Shown piece after piece: positions 22,594 through 34,459 of a stretch of 64,000 bases of DNA. How positions within the stretch are numbered: position 1 is the first letter of the stretch; the number at the start of each line of letters is the position of its first letter. Source of the DNA: Flaveria trinervia. Taxonomy: Eukaryota; Streptophyta; Magnoliopsida; Asterales; Asteraceae. The notes under the pieces were generated by a model. It was not told the DNA's origin. It did not search any database and was given only the letters and a program-made list of their open reading frames with translations. A program made the position numbers and the translations under genes. The stretch covers positions 42,243,525 to 42,307,524 of the forward strand of contig CM046457.1 of the NCBI GenBank assembly GCA_025506515.1, in the 5' to 3' direction.

Positions 22594-23297
22594 CTTTTTC
22601 TTAAAACTAATTAATATTATTTCTAAACTCTATTTGTCCTAGTTCTATTTTATCACCTTCATAAGCTCTTGTTTTCTCTAGAAGAGAATCTTTTTAGAAG
22701 ACTTTTCTTTGATTTTTGAAAATCTTGATCTTTTAGTCCTTTCGAAGCTATGGTTTTATCTTCAGAAGAAACTTATGCCTTCAAAACAAACAATTGCTTA
22801 AGTAAAATTGCCTTCAGAAGAAATTTCTAAAATATCTTCCAAAGCTTAACATTTCTCTTAGGTACTTGTATGTTTTCAACGACAACTTTTTTCCGAAACA
22901 AATTAACACTCGAAAGCTTTATTCCTATTTTGAATAAAACATCCAAGACTTAATTCTCTTGCAAAGAAAAATTCTCAAAACTCTCAGTAATATCTTCCGA
23001 AGTCATTTGGGATTCGGAAGCTTTTCATCAAAACTTACGAAGACAAGTTACCTTCGGAAGATTTTCGACTTCCAAGAAAACTACCTTTTGAGCGAAAAGT
23101 AAACTACTTTTTCAGAGGTGAGACCGACATCCGAATTTCAAAGTTTATCCTTTTTCATTGTCTTTGTGTGAAATCCATTTCATATATTAACCCAACCATT
23201 CCCCCTCTTTCTTTATCATCTTCTTTCGGACCTAAATTCCCAAAATTCTCTCAAACCATCTTTGTTCTTTATTTCCTTCACCTCTACGCTTTCTCAA
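22594..23297 (+). repeat. Spacer between pol and ORF3 of A with CTTCsGAAG words
   Basis: Non-coding. Between about 22700 and 23110 it holds many degenerate copies of CTTCCGAAG/CTTCGGAAG and near relatives (CTTCAGAAG, TTTCGAAG, CTTCCAAAG). The same word fills the A and J LTRs and the J spacer. A pyrimidine-rich tract (23199-23260) precedes ORF3. Confidence 0.75.
23183..23190 (+). promoter_or_regulatory. TATA-like box upstream of ORF3 in A
   Basis: CATATATTAA lies about 110 bp before the ORF3 ATG and is followed by a C/T-rich patch like the Y-patch of plant core promoters. Functional status is inferred only. Confidence 0.35.
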
Positions 23298-23967
23298 ATG
23301 GCCAACCTCAACCGTAGAAATGACCCAAACGTTTCCTTTTAGTTACACAGACAACACAATCAGGGTGCTCTGTTAAACTCTAAGAATATCACATCTCTCA
23401 AAGGTTTGTTGATTTTTGGCTCTGTCCAACTACTCTACCTCCCTTACGATTGATCTTGTTCTTTATGAGGATCATTTACTTGAGTTTTGGAAGACCTATG
23501 AAGAGATCATCATGGATGGGGAGAAGGAACTGTCTGCCATATTGTAGGGGAGGATAATCTTCATCACTTCAGCCATCATAAACATCCATCTTTAACAGGT
23601 AGATGAGGAAGGTGAATTGTCCTTTCCTAAAGGAGTTGTCCACAACTCCATTTAGCGTATGGGCTATGAAGGAGATTTCAATATCAAGACCTTCAGGAAA
23701 GGGAAGGTCTCCTCCCAGTGGAAGTACCACCTTCATGTGGTTATCCATAACTTGTCCAACAAGCATGGGGGTTAGGACTAGATTCCAGAGGATCTCTCCT
23801 ACATAGTGCATGAGATGGTTCAAGTAGTCAAGTTTAGGTACTCTCTGTTTTTTTATACAAATTTGCTTGCTAACTTGGACTCTAAAGAATATTATATGTT
23901 TCCTAGATATGTTCAACACATTCTCAACTGTGAATTGGGCTCACAGTTGAGGGAAACAAGTAATTGA
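23298..23967 (+). pseudogene. ORF3 N-terminal domain of element A, truncated and broken
   Basis: The ATG at 23298 opens MANLNRRNDPN, and a stop follows within 15 codons. A later frame reads the shared ORF3 domain: a 'FPKG' block, MGYEGD (about 23660), W-K-Y-HLHVVI, then a YSLFFY...NLL block and MFPRYVQHIL (about 23895), ending at TGA 23965-23967. Other ORF3 copies are about 3.3 kb, so only the first fifth remains before gypsy sequence K. Confidence 0.6.
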
Positions 23968-23973
23968 AGATCA

Positions 23974-24816
23974 TGTATAGGTTGGACTCACCTTAGTTTA
24001 GATTATTTACTTTTGATTGTAATAGGTCTTTTGTTAGTTTCTTTTTGTATGTATTTAGTTTATGTATTTTTGCAATACAGCAAAACTGTGAGCGAAACTA
24101 TACTTTCGCTCACAGTCAGCTGATTAGGTTGCCTGGCGAAACTTGTATTTCGCCTAGCGAAACTATAGTTTCAGCGGTATAGTTTCGCTGACTGCGAAAC
24201 TGTGTGCGAAACTATAGACTGCTATATATAGATTTGATTCTTCTCATTGTACGTAAGCTTGCAAAACCCTAATCGATTATCATTGTTGCAAGTTACCATT
24301 TCAAAGCAGTTATTACAGAGAATTATCATTGTGCTTTATGTTATTGATTATTGATGTTCATTGTCTTAAAATGAATGGGTTATTATTGTGTTCAATCATC
24401 TTTGTTCATGTTGTTTAGTTAGTTTGTTGGATATTGAACTATTCTTCATCTTATTTTTACTATAATACGATCAATGGACCAACAGCTATGCTTAGGTCTT
24501 TAAAACTGATTGCTTGTAGGGGCACATTACGGTTCAACATACATTATAAGACTTCTTAATATGTCATGACATTTAGTTTTCTTTTTATGAGTTTTTAAAT
24601 ATTGGGTTGGCGTGTGTTTTGTCGATGTTACACTTTACATACTTTGGGTTTGACTTACTTACAAAATGCTTCCGCGTAGTTTTATAGTTTTATACTCTAG
24701 TTGGTTATATATTAAATGTTGCATATAGTCTCGTTCTGAGTAACTAGTGACTATGATCCTAGTTTGTTCACTCGCCTCACGGTAAAACCCCACACGTGGA
24801 TTTTGAAGGTGTGACA
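23974..24816 (+). repeat. Gypsy-type LTR K with GAAACTATAGTTTC words
   Basis: It ends GGTGTGACA at 24816, directly before a gypsy-type primer site. The left edge (TGTATAGG, 23974) was chosen because A coding homology stops there; no partner LTR confirms it. A word array around GCGAAACTATAGTTTCGC (24086-24215) precedes the TATA box CTATATATAG at 24222-24231. Likely chromovirus/Tekay-like, by its end and PBS. Confidence 0.6.
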
Positions 24817-24819
24817 GAT

Positions 24820-25425
24820 TGGTATCAGAGCCATTAATTTTAGGGAACTAGGTTGCATACATACAGGTCTATAACCACACATAGTTTGTTAGTTACTCGT
24901 TGCTTATTCTCTTACTGTATACTCATTCGCATACAGATCACGTACATTACAACCCGGCATCATCATCACGAGCTTATGGTAAAAGGCATGCACATTCTGA
25001 ACGCACTTCTCCTCCTCCTCCTTTTGTACTTGATGTAGGACCTGACTCGTCATGATTTCCTTACCCTTCTTGAGAGATAAACTGGGATAATCCATTTATG
25101 ATACCTGTGCTTGATCCTCCGTGGGACTAGAGTTTCTATCTTACCTACATAAATCGTATGGTCTATAGGGAACATGTTCCGGACTTAGCTACTGCAAGAA
25201 TATGATTTGATAATCATTTGTGCATTGATTGAAATCAAGGTATAAGAATAATTACACAATACATATAATCATAAAATCATATTTAAGCATATAAGACACA
25301 TAAAATCCAATCCAAGTATATAAAATACATGAGAGGACTTATGTCTGAGGTACTTAGTTATTTTCTAGGTCATTCCATTTATAATATCCTAATTCCCTAT
25401 AACCATGGCTCTGATGATACCTATA
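24820..25425. other. Gypsy leader pieces with two facing primer sites
   Basis: A plus-strand PBS TGGTATCAGAGCC lies at 24820-24832. A minus-strand PBS-like site (CCATGGCTCTGATGATACC on plus) lies at about 25403-25421. Between them is leader-type sequence with no readable gag or pol. The join between the two opposite pieces is not resolved. Confidence 0.5.
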
Positions 25426-25524
25426 TGTCAAATCCCGATTGATGGCGTAATCATCGGGGGCAGACGAATGTGAATTGATTGCTCGTATCACATGGTAGTA
25501 AATGTAATTTTCATTGAATAAAAA
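25426..25524 (-). repeat. Gypsy LTR fragment flanking element J
   Basis: The minus strand ends ...CGGGATTTGACA next to the PBS-like site, as gypsy LTRs do. Only about 100 bp remain before the J LTR starts at 25525, so J probably inserted into this LTR. The rest of this LTR is not seen in the window. Confidence 0.45.
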
Positions 25525-26471
25525 TGCTGGATCAGGTTTTGTAATTCAACAGAAATATTATCTCTCAAACTCACTAAGTCACACTAGATTTGATGATGCA
25601 GAATTTCTTCAGAGTTGATAATAATATAGTAAGTAAACAAACACATATAAGTTTTTCAAGATACTTGAATGTATTACTTCTCAAGTCAAAGTGTGAAAAT
25701 ACTCTTACAAGCATGTTAACAGAGTTACAATAAGAAACTAAATATACTACTATCTACAGCCGGTTATACTACGAGCTAGAAACCTACAACTAAAGCAAAT
25801 ACTACATTGCTAAAGAAAGGTATTTTAGATAAAATGCTATCTCAGATTTGGTAGTCATGACATGTCCATGGCTTACCTTGTCTCACCAACTAAAGTTGGT
25901 AACTGTACTAACTAATAAGGAATGAATAGTGGAATAAAGTATGGTTAACTATATGGGCGTGAGAAAGTGTCATGCAGTATATCAGAGGTTATAGCGTATC
26001 TTTCAAAAGGACCATACTTATGTCCACTGGTTCATAGTAGGTTCTTTTGAACTTTAACTGCTTCGGAAGAACAAGTTCTCCGTAGCCACTTATACTTCGA
26101 AAGAGTCTACTTCTTCCGAGGTTTGATGATCTTCATACTTCGGAAGTCATTTTCTTGAAATCTTCTAAGTGTTGAACTTTGGAAGAAGGAAGACTTTGTC
26201 TTTGGAAGTTAGAGTTCCTCTTCGGAAGCCCTTTCAACCTTGACCTTTGGAAGCATAGCTTTTGCCTTTGGAAGCTTAGTTTTTTCCTTCGGAAGCATAG
26301 CTTTTGCCTTCAGAAGCTTAGGTTTTTTCCTTCGGAAGCATAGCTTTTGCCTTCAGAAGCTTAGCTTTTTCTTTCAGAAGCTTTGCTTTTACCTTCGGAA
26401 GTTCTCCATAAGTTGCACCAAATATATTCTAAGTGTTTGTTTTGGTTGCACCAGCCTTACTTGATCAAACA
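25525..26471 (-). repeat. 3' LTR of element J (947 bp)
   Basis: The minus strand starts TGTTTGATCAAG (26471), right after a PPT, and ends GATCCAGCA (25525). The U3 holds a tandem, roughly 21-bp array around CTTCGGAAGC (26230-26410) and more scattered copies to 26040. It shares the inverted repeat ACCAACTTTAGTTGGT with the A LTR. A weak TATA-like CATATAG lies near 25955. Confidence 0.7.
26230..26410 (-). repeat. About 21-bp tandem array of CTTCGGAAGC in J LTR
   Basis: Seven or eight units on the plus strand resemble AGCTTTTGCCTTCGGAAGCT, with a higher-order period of about 42 bp (GCATAG and GCTTAG variants alternate). Each unit centres on CTTC-G-GAAG. Confidence 0.8.
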
Positions 26472-26482
26472 AACTCCCCTAG
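26472..26482 (-). other. Polypurine tract of element J
   Basis: CTAGGGGAGTT on the minus strand abuts the LTR start, as in B, C and D. Confidence 0.65.
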
Positions 26483-26590
26483 GTTGATGCTACCAAAACC
26501 TCACTTGTTTCTTCTTCTAAAAACTGTCACCAAGTACATAAGATGCTTATCTATCTCTTTGTTCTTTCAAAATGTGGTGCTAAGAAGTTT

Positions 26591-29381
26591 TTACAAATCT
26601 TGTACCCTGTGTTGTGTCCCTTTGAAGAGAGTAAGTTGGTAGGAGTTGTCGTCATACTCCCATCTAACTATATATTCTAATTCAAGGCCTTCAACCATTT
26701 GTGGAAAGGCTTTGCCTTTGGTTTTTGACCCTTCCTTTCTATCCTTCTCTTTCAGCTTCAACTCTTTGTCAATCTTAGTCCTTGCAGTCAGTTCAGCCAG
26801 ATGAAGACTGTTTAGATGATTTATGATACGAGCAACTATCTCAGAGTTAGAGGAATAGGAGAATGGTTTCTCTACTAACTCAATAATATCAAATCTACTT
26901 AAGTGTTGTTGAGAAGAGGCATTAAGCTTGTTGATCTCACCATTCTCTCTTTGCACAAGAAAGTTGTGAGAAGAGTCTTCAAACCTCCACTAGATTATTT
27001 TATTCCTAGGACCTAGATGTTAAGATGGTAACTTGTCTTCCTTCTTAGTGTCTAATAGAGTCACGAACTTTCTTCTCAGCTTATTCTTTTCTTCTTCAAG
27101 AGAATGAGAAGTAGTTACCAAGAGTTTGAGAGCTTGGTCCAATGTTCCTCTAGGCAGATCAAGGAATTGTACTCTTGTGAGGGAACATAAGGAGCCATCA
27201 ATGAAGGTTAGTTTGATGGACCCGTCCTCATAAAAGATATGGCTTAGAGTAGTACACTTAATGAGCTTCCTCTTGATCTCCTTGAATTCTTCTAAGGTTA
27301 GAGGTTTAGAGGGTTGAGAGGGTGACTTAGGTGGTTGTTAGGTGGATGATGGTTGGGTTTGGGGAGTGTTTTGGGTTTAAGGATAAGTAGTGGAGGTGCT
27401 TGTTTAGGTGGAATTGGTGTGGAAGAGGGAATGGATGATGGTGTGGGCTTATGAGTGTAAGGTTCATTGGTTGGTTTGGTTTTGATGTGGAAAGGAAGAG
27501 GTGTTGGTTCTGGTTGAGGTTGTGGTTGTGATGCTGGTTCAAAAGTCATCCCCTGTATTCTTCTATACATCTACTTCCTTCATCCTGAGCAAATGTCAGT
27601 GTTGATGTCATTGACATGTTGTTGCAGGGTCTTTTCAGACATGGGGCCAACTTGCCTGCCAGAGAAGCCATGGGCCCTGAGATAATCCTTCATCCGCGCT
27701 TTATCTCCCATCTTTTTAGATGACCTCAAGTTGAGTTTCTTCCTCTTTATTCTTCTTCCCTTCAGCGTTTCCCTGGAAGCCCACTTTCTCTCTTTGTTCA
27801 TTTGGGCTTGTTCTTTGTTGAAAAGCCACAAGACCATATCATTATCATGAGGAGAATGTTCCTTAAGAGAGAATCCCCTAAAGCTTAGAAAAGCTATCCT
27901 TCCATTCCTGAGTTGTTGCTTGGTTTCCTCTTTCTTTCTCAATCTATCCTTTACTAAGGCCAACCTTGCCGCCTCTTCTTGTTCTTTACCCAGCAGGGTT
28001 GCCTTCTCTTACTCAACTAATTCCTTAGGTGGTAAGAGGAGATCAACTTCACTCGCAGCACCAAGATTAATGAGCCTATCAATAATCTCCACCCTTGTTT
28101 GGTTGTTGATAGCCTCTTGATTGACTACAACTGCTTTGCAACTTGCAGCTAATAGCTTCTCTAAGGGAAGTCTACTTTTTCTTCTAAGTTTCTCCAACCT
28201 TTCTTCCTATTGTAGTTCTTCCGCAGTCAACTTCCTTCTACCCTTGATGTCTTTGGAAGCTTGAGACTTTGGAGGTTCTTGTGTAGAGGTTTCAGGTTGG
28301 TGGGTAAAGATTTGAGATTGTGATGATGATGTTTGAGTGAGAGGTGTTTTGAGAAAGTCTTCACTATTTACCTCAGCTGCCAGTTCAAGGATTGCATTTG
28401 TGATAACTCTCTTGATAGTGGTAGATGGTGTATTCTACTTCTAAAGCTCTTCAGCTCCAAAGTATGCCAAAGCAAAATCTGGACTTTGTTGTTCGAGTGA
28501 GGATCTCATCATAAATTTGGTTAGGAATCTGTTCATATCAATGAGCATCCTTAGGTCTAATTAAAGGATGACAGGGTCAGGCCCAGGGAAAGCAATTGAT
28601 TGCTGAGTAGGATATCTTAAAGAGAGTGTAGAGAGAACTATGCTTTGCTACTCCATGTGTGTTTCACTCTGAACATTCTCCCCCTTTTTTGTAGCATCAT
28701 ATTGAGAGCTAGATAAGCTAGAGGAGGAAGTCAGATAGACTTGCACTAGTACATCCCTAACAGATCTCTCAATCTATCTCTAAGCAAGTTCAGTCTTGAG
28801 ATTTTCAATCTCAAGTTGTTGAGTGGCAAACCTATCCTGTAAAGTCTTAACCCTGGATTCAAGGTTTGGGACTTTAAAAAGTAGGTCTTGAATGGTGAGT
28901 TACATACTTCCCTCATCTTCTTTAAAAGAATCATGGGGAGATAAGGTAACATACCTACTATGTTCATCCTCACCACCAGATGTGTTTTCTTGGCACCCTA
29001 GTTTCTCTTCCTTAATGATGTCTCTTTCAGAATCATCAAAATGAACAGTTGCTGTAGATTCAGTCTCAGATATGTTACCACTATCCTGAGGTTCCATTGA
29101 GGCACCTTCAGTAGTGGCAGCTGAAACTACATTAGTCCCCTCCATACTAGTGGGACTCACCTTATTAAGGGTTTGCTAATGGGGGCCAGAAATCAGAGAT
29201 CTCTCTATGATTAGTTGATCTTTATAAAGGTATTGTGAATCAACATTACCTTTAAGAGACATAATTACTTCATCCTTATTTATAAGAAGGCCGGTAAAGG
29301 ATATGAAAGTTATGCCTAATGAACCACGACCTTAATCAATGTCTAATGGCATTAAGCCTATGATGGGACTATCCCTTTTTG
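26591..29381 (-). pseudogene. ORF3 of element J, linker and C-terminal part, broken
   Basis: Minus-strand pieces include an acidic Ser/Thr/Glu-rich linker (29160-28900), basic coiled-coil-like segments (28200-27580) with KGRRIKRKK-like clusters that could act as nuclear localisation signals, a His/Pro/Asn low-complexity part (27570-27300), and a C-terminal domain with VEGLELEYIVRWEYDD ending at 26591. That last part corresponds in position to the YGPEF-type C-terminus of the C ORF3. Stops and frameshifts are frequent. It is continuous with 38778-39800 across the Athila insertion. Confidence 0.55.
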
Positions 29382-29386
29382 GCTAC

Positions 29387-31063
29387 TAATGTGCTCCAAA
29401 TTATACATAAAAATCCTATCAAAAGCACATCAATTATTCCTTAATACCTTCCTTAAAATGATAAAAATATACTTAAAAATATTAAATTGTGTTTTCAGGT
29501 ATTTAAAAGGGCAAGATCGACAAAAGAAGCATATTTAGGAAGAAATTGAAGTAATCCGAGCTTTAGAGTCCAAGCATGGGGCTGAGCCTCTTTAAGCACG
29601 CCCCCATGCTTTGCTAGAAACACACCCCTGTGCTAAATTAACACACCCCCGTGTTTGGACATCTGACAGGACAAAAAGTGTTCCCTAAAAGTAGACAGGG
29701 GGTCGTGCCCCATAAGGCACAGGGTCGTGCCCCACCTCCAACACGGGGTCGTGCCCCATTTAGCACGGTATCATGCCCAACACAACCTGCATGTATGAGC
29801 CGACCAACTTTTGTAAGCATTGTACTAGCAGGGGGTCGTGCTTAAACAATCCAGAAAGCCTATAAATAGAAGCCTAACTTCACCATTTTTGGTAAGCTTT
29901 GGTCAGAGAGTTACTCTACAGCACTCTCTCAAGAATCAAGACTTCAAGGTCATTTGGAGGCTCGGGAGGTGCATACAACACTTGGAAGAAGCTCGGGATC
30001 CTCTAAACGTCATCCATTACGGATTATTGGTTTGATTGTTCCATTTCACCGATGATTACATATCTATCTACTTTGTTATATGTTGTTATATTCAAGCACA
30101 TTATGAGGTAAACTCTTTCTATCATCCTAATCGGATGAAACTTATGCAATTTCTGATGAACTAATGGTGTGATAAATATTATGTTAATGTTACGATGGTC
30201 TTGGGAAAACTATTGATGGGTAGCATCTACATTTGAACAGGAAGTTATAAATTTATGGTTTGTGATTGTGATTGTCATACGAGGTTGAAAATCATATGAT
30301 TAACTTTCATTCACGAAACCGGTCTTAATAATAAATCCATGGCTAATGAACTAGAAATGGTTATTAGAAATCATATCACCTTAACTTTCTAATCATTTGC
30401 GGGTTCCCTTTTATTAGGTTGACAAATCTTCAGTAATTGTTATGGTCTTCTAAAATTAATAGTATGTTAGGAAGGAACTTGATCAACTCTCTTTTTAACA
30501 TTAAGTTATGTTTTGACAAATCATATGTCAAATAGGTCACAAAAGATTTACCTACATTATTAAGGCTTTGATCTAAGCAGTAAAACTCAACCAGACATGA
30601 TCCTAGTAACCACGGTAGCAGGATAAACGAGAAATCATGCCAGCTCATCTTTATAAACGTTAACATAATTACATTAATCCATATCTTTAAATCACACCAC
30701 CAATTCATCATGATTACATAAGTGGAGTCTAATTAGGATGATAACTTTTATTCCCTAGTTTAAATCCAAACACTTCAAATCTTAGTTTACTTTATTTTTA
30801 TCATTATTTTTAAACCCTAAAAATGTTTCCAATGCAACTTATCATTTTCCTTAACAAAAACGAAGTCCGATAGTCAAACGTCAAGTTTGTTGAGTAGGCT
30901 AGGTGTGTCCACAGATTGATACTTGGTTCTTACCAATACTATATTAGCACACGACACGTAAACTTGCCTTTTTGTGTGTGGTTTAGTACTTGTAATAACC
31001 ATTTAAAACTGAATCTGTGCGTAAAATATTTATCAAAATATATATACTATCCGCAACCCATCA
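29387..31063 (+). repeat. 5' LTR of Athila H (1677 bp)
   Basis: Paired with 37094-38772. GC-rich words such as ACGGGGTCGTGCCCC fill 29575-29850 and are followed at once by the TATA box CTATAAATAG (29870-29879). Confidence 0.92.
29575..29850 (+). repeat. Array of GGGGTCGTGCCCC words in Athila LTR
   Basis: Degenerate copies of ACACGGGGTCGTGCCCC separated by AT-rich linkers. It is GC-rich compared with its surroundings and repeats in the other LTR at 37285-37552, where GGCACGGGGCCGTGCC (37426-37441) has perfect 7-bp arms. Confidence 0.85.
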
Positions 31064-31069
31064 TGTTTT

Positions 31070-31088
31070 TGGCGTCGTTGCCGGGGAC
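31070..31088 (+). other. Primer-binding site of Athila H
   Basis: TGGCGTCGTTGCCGGGGAC lies 6 bp after the LTR. It resembles the TGGCGCCGTTGCCGGGG site common in plant Athila/Tat elements. Confidence 0.8.
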
Positions 31089-31259
31089 ACGGCAGTTTGA
31101 AAGACAAACTAAATTTTCGACTATCTTGTAAATAACTTGTTAATATATTTTTGTTTAAACTTCATTTTTATTTTTTGCTAGGTTGCCTTAGTTAGTTTAG
31201 TTACATTTTCCTGTTTCATTTTAAGCCTTAGTTTATGCTTCTTTAAGTTAGTGTATGTC

Positions 31260-32570
31260 CGATTCGTCTAGTTCTGAACTTGTTCCGCCTCTTTCAGAAC
31301 CCAAATGACTTTTCGGTCAAAGATTGCGCAAAAGATCACAACAAGCAGTACCAGTCATTGGATAAGACATTTTGGAAGGTACACCATCCAAATAAGACAT
31401 GCCTAACCAAGACGAGGAAATGAAAACGACAGACTATGCCACACCGTGGCTGCAGTGTCAAACCTTTTACGATGCAATCAGTGGAGCCCATAAGCAAGTA
31501 GTAGACCAAAGTGCGGCAGGAGATTTTGGAAGTGTCACACCAACAGAAGCATACCAGGCCTTAGAAAGAGGAGCTAAGAATAGTTTTGCCTACAATACCT
31601 AAGGACCAAACCTAGTTCTAAAGGTATTCATCAAGTAGACTCTGAAACCTTAATTGCGGCCCAATTAGAACTCTAACCAAAAGTTCGAACAATTGCAAAG
31701 CGAACTAAAGAAAACCTCAACATGATGCAACACATGTGGAAGTTCACACAAGACCAACACATGCCCACTAGGCATTATGGTAGTGGAAGATGTTGACTAC
31801 GTAGGAGGCCCAAGCAACTCATACAACAACAACTCAAATTGGAGAAGCAACTCGAATTATAAAGATGCTGGTAATAACCAACAATCATTTGGATTCAACT
31901 GAAGGCCACCTTACCAACAACGGAAACCACCATACCAAGGCCCAAGTAACCTAGACGGTGGAGCATCATCAATGGAAGATTTATTGCAACAATTGTTGTT
32001 AACCACGCAAGCCAGAGATGAGTACATCAAGAAATCGGATCGAAGAAATGAGGAGAGGTTCCAAAGAAATGAAGATGACATCAAAAGCAACAAAGCATCA
32101 TTGCAGACCATATAGCACCAAGCAGGTCAAATTCCACAACAGCTATCTGAAAGACCTCAAGGAGCTTTGCCCAGCAACACTGTGACAAACCCTGATGATC
32201 AAGTCAAAGCAACTCAAGGTGATGCCCAGGAGTGGCAAAACAACTCAAGGTGATGCACTCGCATTACAACCCATCCTTGAGGAGGTATAGACGGAAACTC
32301 CAAGTAACATGAGTGATAAGCAAAAGCAACCTATCATCATTGAAGAACCAACCAAGAAATACGTTCCACCACCACCTTATGTTCCACCACCTCCATATCC
32401 AGGTCGTTTGAGACAACAAAGAATGGAGGCACAATAATCTTCCCATGGTGGAGGCCCTAGCACAAATGCCAAACTACGCTAAGTTTCCAAAAGGTGTCTT
32501 GTCAAACAAAAAGAAACTAGAAGAGTTATCACACGTGGTTTTGAATGAGGAATGCTTTGTAGTTCTTCAA
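31260..32570 (+). pseudogene. gag of Athila H, heavily decayed
   Basis: Short readable stretches in all three plus frames suggest an Athila Gag: an N-terminal part near 31399-31600, an Asn/Gln-rich GPSNSYNNNSNW stretch near 31800, RPPYQQRKPPYQGPSN near 31905 and a charged EERFQRNEDDIK helix near 32060. Stops and frameshifts prevent a continuous frame. Confidence 0.55.
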
Positions 32571-32589
32571 ACAAACTACCTCAAAAGAT

Positions 32590-33068
32590 GACTCATCCAG
32601 GAAGTTTCACCATACCTTGTCTGATAGGAAATCCTTTTGTCAGTAACGCGTTAGCTGATTTAGGTGCAAGCATTAACCTTATGCCTTATGCGGTTTTAAA
32701 AAATTAAACTTACATGAACCAAGACCTATCCGTATGAGCATCCAGTAGCTAACCGTTCTATCAAATATCCAAGGGGCATCATTGAAAATCTCTTAGTTAA
32801 AATTGACAAATTCGTATTTCCCGTTGATTTTGTGATCCTTGACATGGATGAGGACAAAAATGTTCCTCTTGTCCTAGGTCGACCTTTCTTAGTGATTGCT
32901 CGAGCCCTTATTGATGTTTGTACAGGCAAACTCACGCTTAGAGAAGACGAAGAGGAAGTAACTTTCGATATAAGCCAATCCATGAAACACCCTCAACATC
33001 ATGATGACTCGCTTTATTACGTTGATGCTTGCGATTCGATCATAAGTTGTCATTTCATTACTATGTAG
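32590..33068 (+). pseudogene. Aspartic protease region of Athila H
   Basis: The Athila protease signature GSFTIPCLIGN ... LADLGASINLMPY lies at about 32600-32690. After a frameshift the frame 32832-33068 reads LDMDEDKNVPLVLGRPFL, the usual block after the active site. RT should follow, but the sequence switches to a repeat array at about 33070. Confidence 0.75.
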
Positions 33069-33069
33069 G

Positions 33070-34034
33070 CACATGAGCCAACACTTAATGATTTTATCAC
33101 TTAGGCGCATGAACTATTCAGGCGCATGGGCACTATTCGGGCCCATGAACACTTAAGCGCATGGGTGATTCGGGCACATGGACACTTAGGCGCATAGGCA
33201 CTATTGGGGCGCATGGCCCTATACTTAGTCGTCCGACTAATATTTCTAGGCGCATGGACCACTGTTCAGGCGCATGGGTTATACTTCAACATTCTAAGGT
33301 AATCTTAGGTGCATGGGCTACTCTTCAGGCGCATGGATTACACTTAAATCCTTCTAAGGCATTTTCAGGCGCATAAGCCTTATCTAAGCGCATGGACCTT
33401 CTGTGTAACATGTTTCTAGTATGTTTTCAAACCTAATTATCAATCCCATCTGTTCTAAGCTTAATATGACTATTCTAATCATGAATAACCTATAAGCATT
33501 CAAGAAACAACATCCAACAAGCACAATACATACGGGCATACATACTCAAACATTGGAAAATCATTTAAATACATTTTCAGCCCCAAAGATGTTTTAAAAC
33601 AAGTAAAAATCAGGGTCTAGAACTCACCTGGTGCAACTTGGGTGTTCTTCCTTTTTAACCTGTTTGCAAAGTGTTCAAACACCTAGAAACAACATCCAAA
33701 AACACACACACCCGAGCACAAACACAACCCATAAGCACATAAACACATAACCGGGATAAAACTCGACATAAAAACATAAAAACCTTGAATTCTTACCTTG
33801 AATTCATTTTTCTTCTTCCTATTCTTCTTCAATCCGAGAGTATTCTCTGCTCTCTCTCTCTAAAACTGAGAAAACTGGTGAAGTGAGGTGAGGGTGGGCG
33901 GCCATACTCACCTTTACACCAACTTTTGAATGTTTTGTCCTTTTTGGACACTTTTAGTCCCTCCTTTTGGACTTTATTGCCTTTCTTGTTTTTATTCTTT
34001 TTATCTTGTCTTTTAAAAATAACCGGGTGTTACA
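33070..34034 (-). repeat. Minus-strand gypsy (Tekay-like) LTR piece inside Athila H
   Basis: On the minus strand it begins TGTAACACCCGGTTATTTTT at 34034, the usual start of Tekay-type LTRs. The left part (33070-33400) is an array of AGGCGCATGGG words (plus-strand reading). The left boundary and the target duplication are not clear, so it may be a solo LTR or a piece of a longer insertion that accompanied loss of RT and integrase. Confidence 0.5.
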
Positions 34035-34459
34035 TATTGTTAACAAGACTATCTTCATAATTCGTGGTGAAATCTTAGTTAATCATGTTCATGTTGCAAA
34101 GTGGAATTAAACACTATATATATTTTTGAGTATCTTGAATTATTAATAAGTGATTAAAATTTTAAACGTATAATCTTTGAATTTTAAATCAAGAAAATGA
34201 CAAACCCATGCTTAATCAAAGATTTACAAACAAACCCACAAATGCTCGAGTCAAGATTTCAAGCCTAACCATGTTTACCGCACCCCCACGTTTCACAAAA
34301 CGCACCCCCCATGTTCAAAAAATTTTCCCTTGGATGATAAATTCTCAACTATTTTTGAAATTATGATGTTATGTCTTAAAAAACACATGGTTTTCACTAC
34401 CATCACGAAACTGTTCAAGAAATTTGTTTTGTATAGATTAACTTATTTTTGAAATTTCG

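Larger units (their letters stand above)
1077..23973 (+). mobile_element. Ty1/copia (SIRE-like) element A, nested and truncated
   Basis: The plus-strand parts of A are the 5' LTR 1077-1851, PBS 1854-1865, gag 1938-3711, gag-spacer 16329-16946, pol 19292-22593, spacer 22594-23297 and the start of ORF3 23298-23967. Element B (3712-16323) and element L (16947-19286) were inserted later; each is flanked by a 5-bp duplication of A sequence (CAAAG and AGGTC). The 3' part of ORF3 and the 3' LTR are missing where gypsy sequence K begins. Stops and frameshifts occur in every domain, so A is dead. Its LTR start and its CTTCsGAAG words resemble those of element J, so the two are probably related families. 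Confidence 0.8.

Noticed and set aside
26040..26410. CTTCsGAAG words as heat-shock elements
   Set aside because: Heat-shock elements need TTC and GAA separated by two bases; here the spacing is one base, so the match is not canonical.
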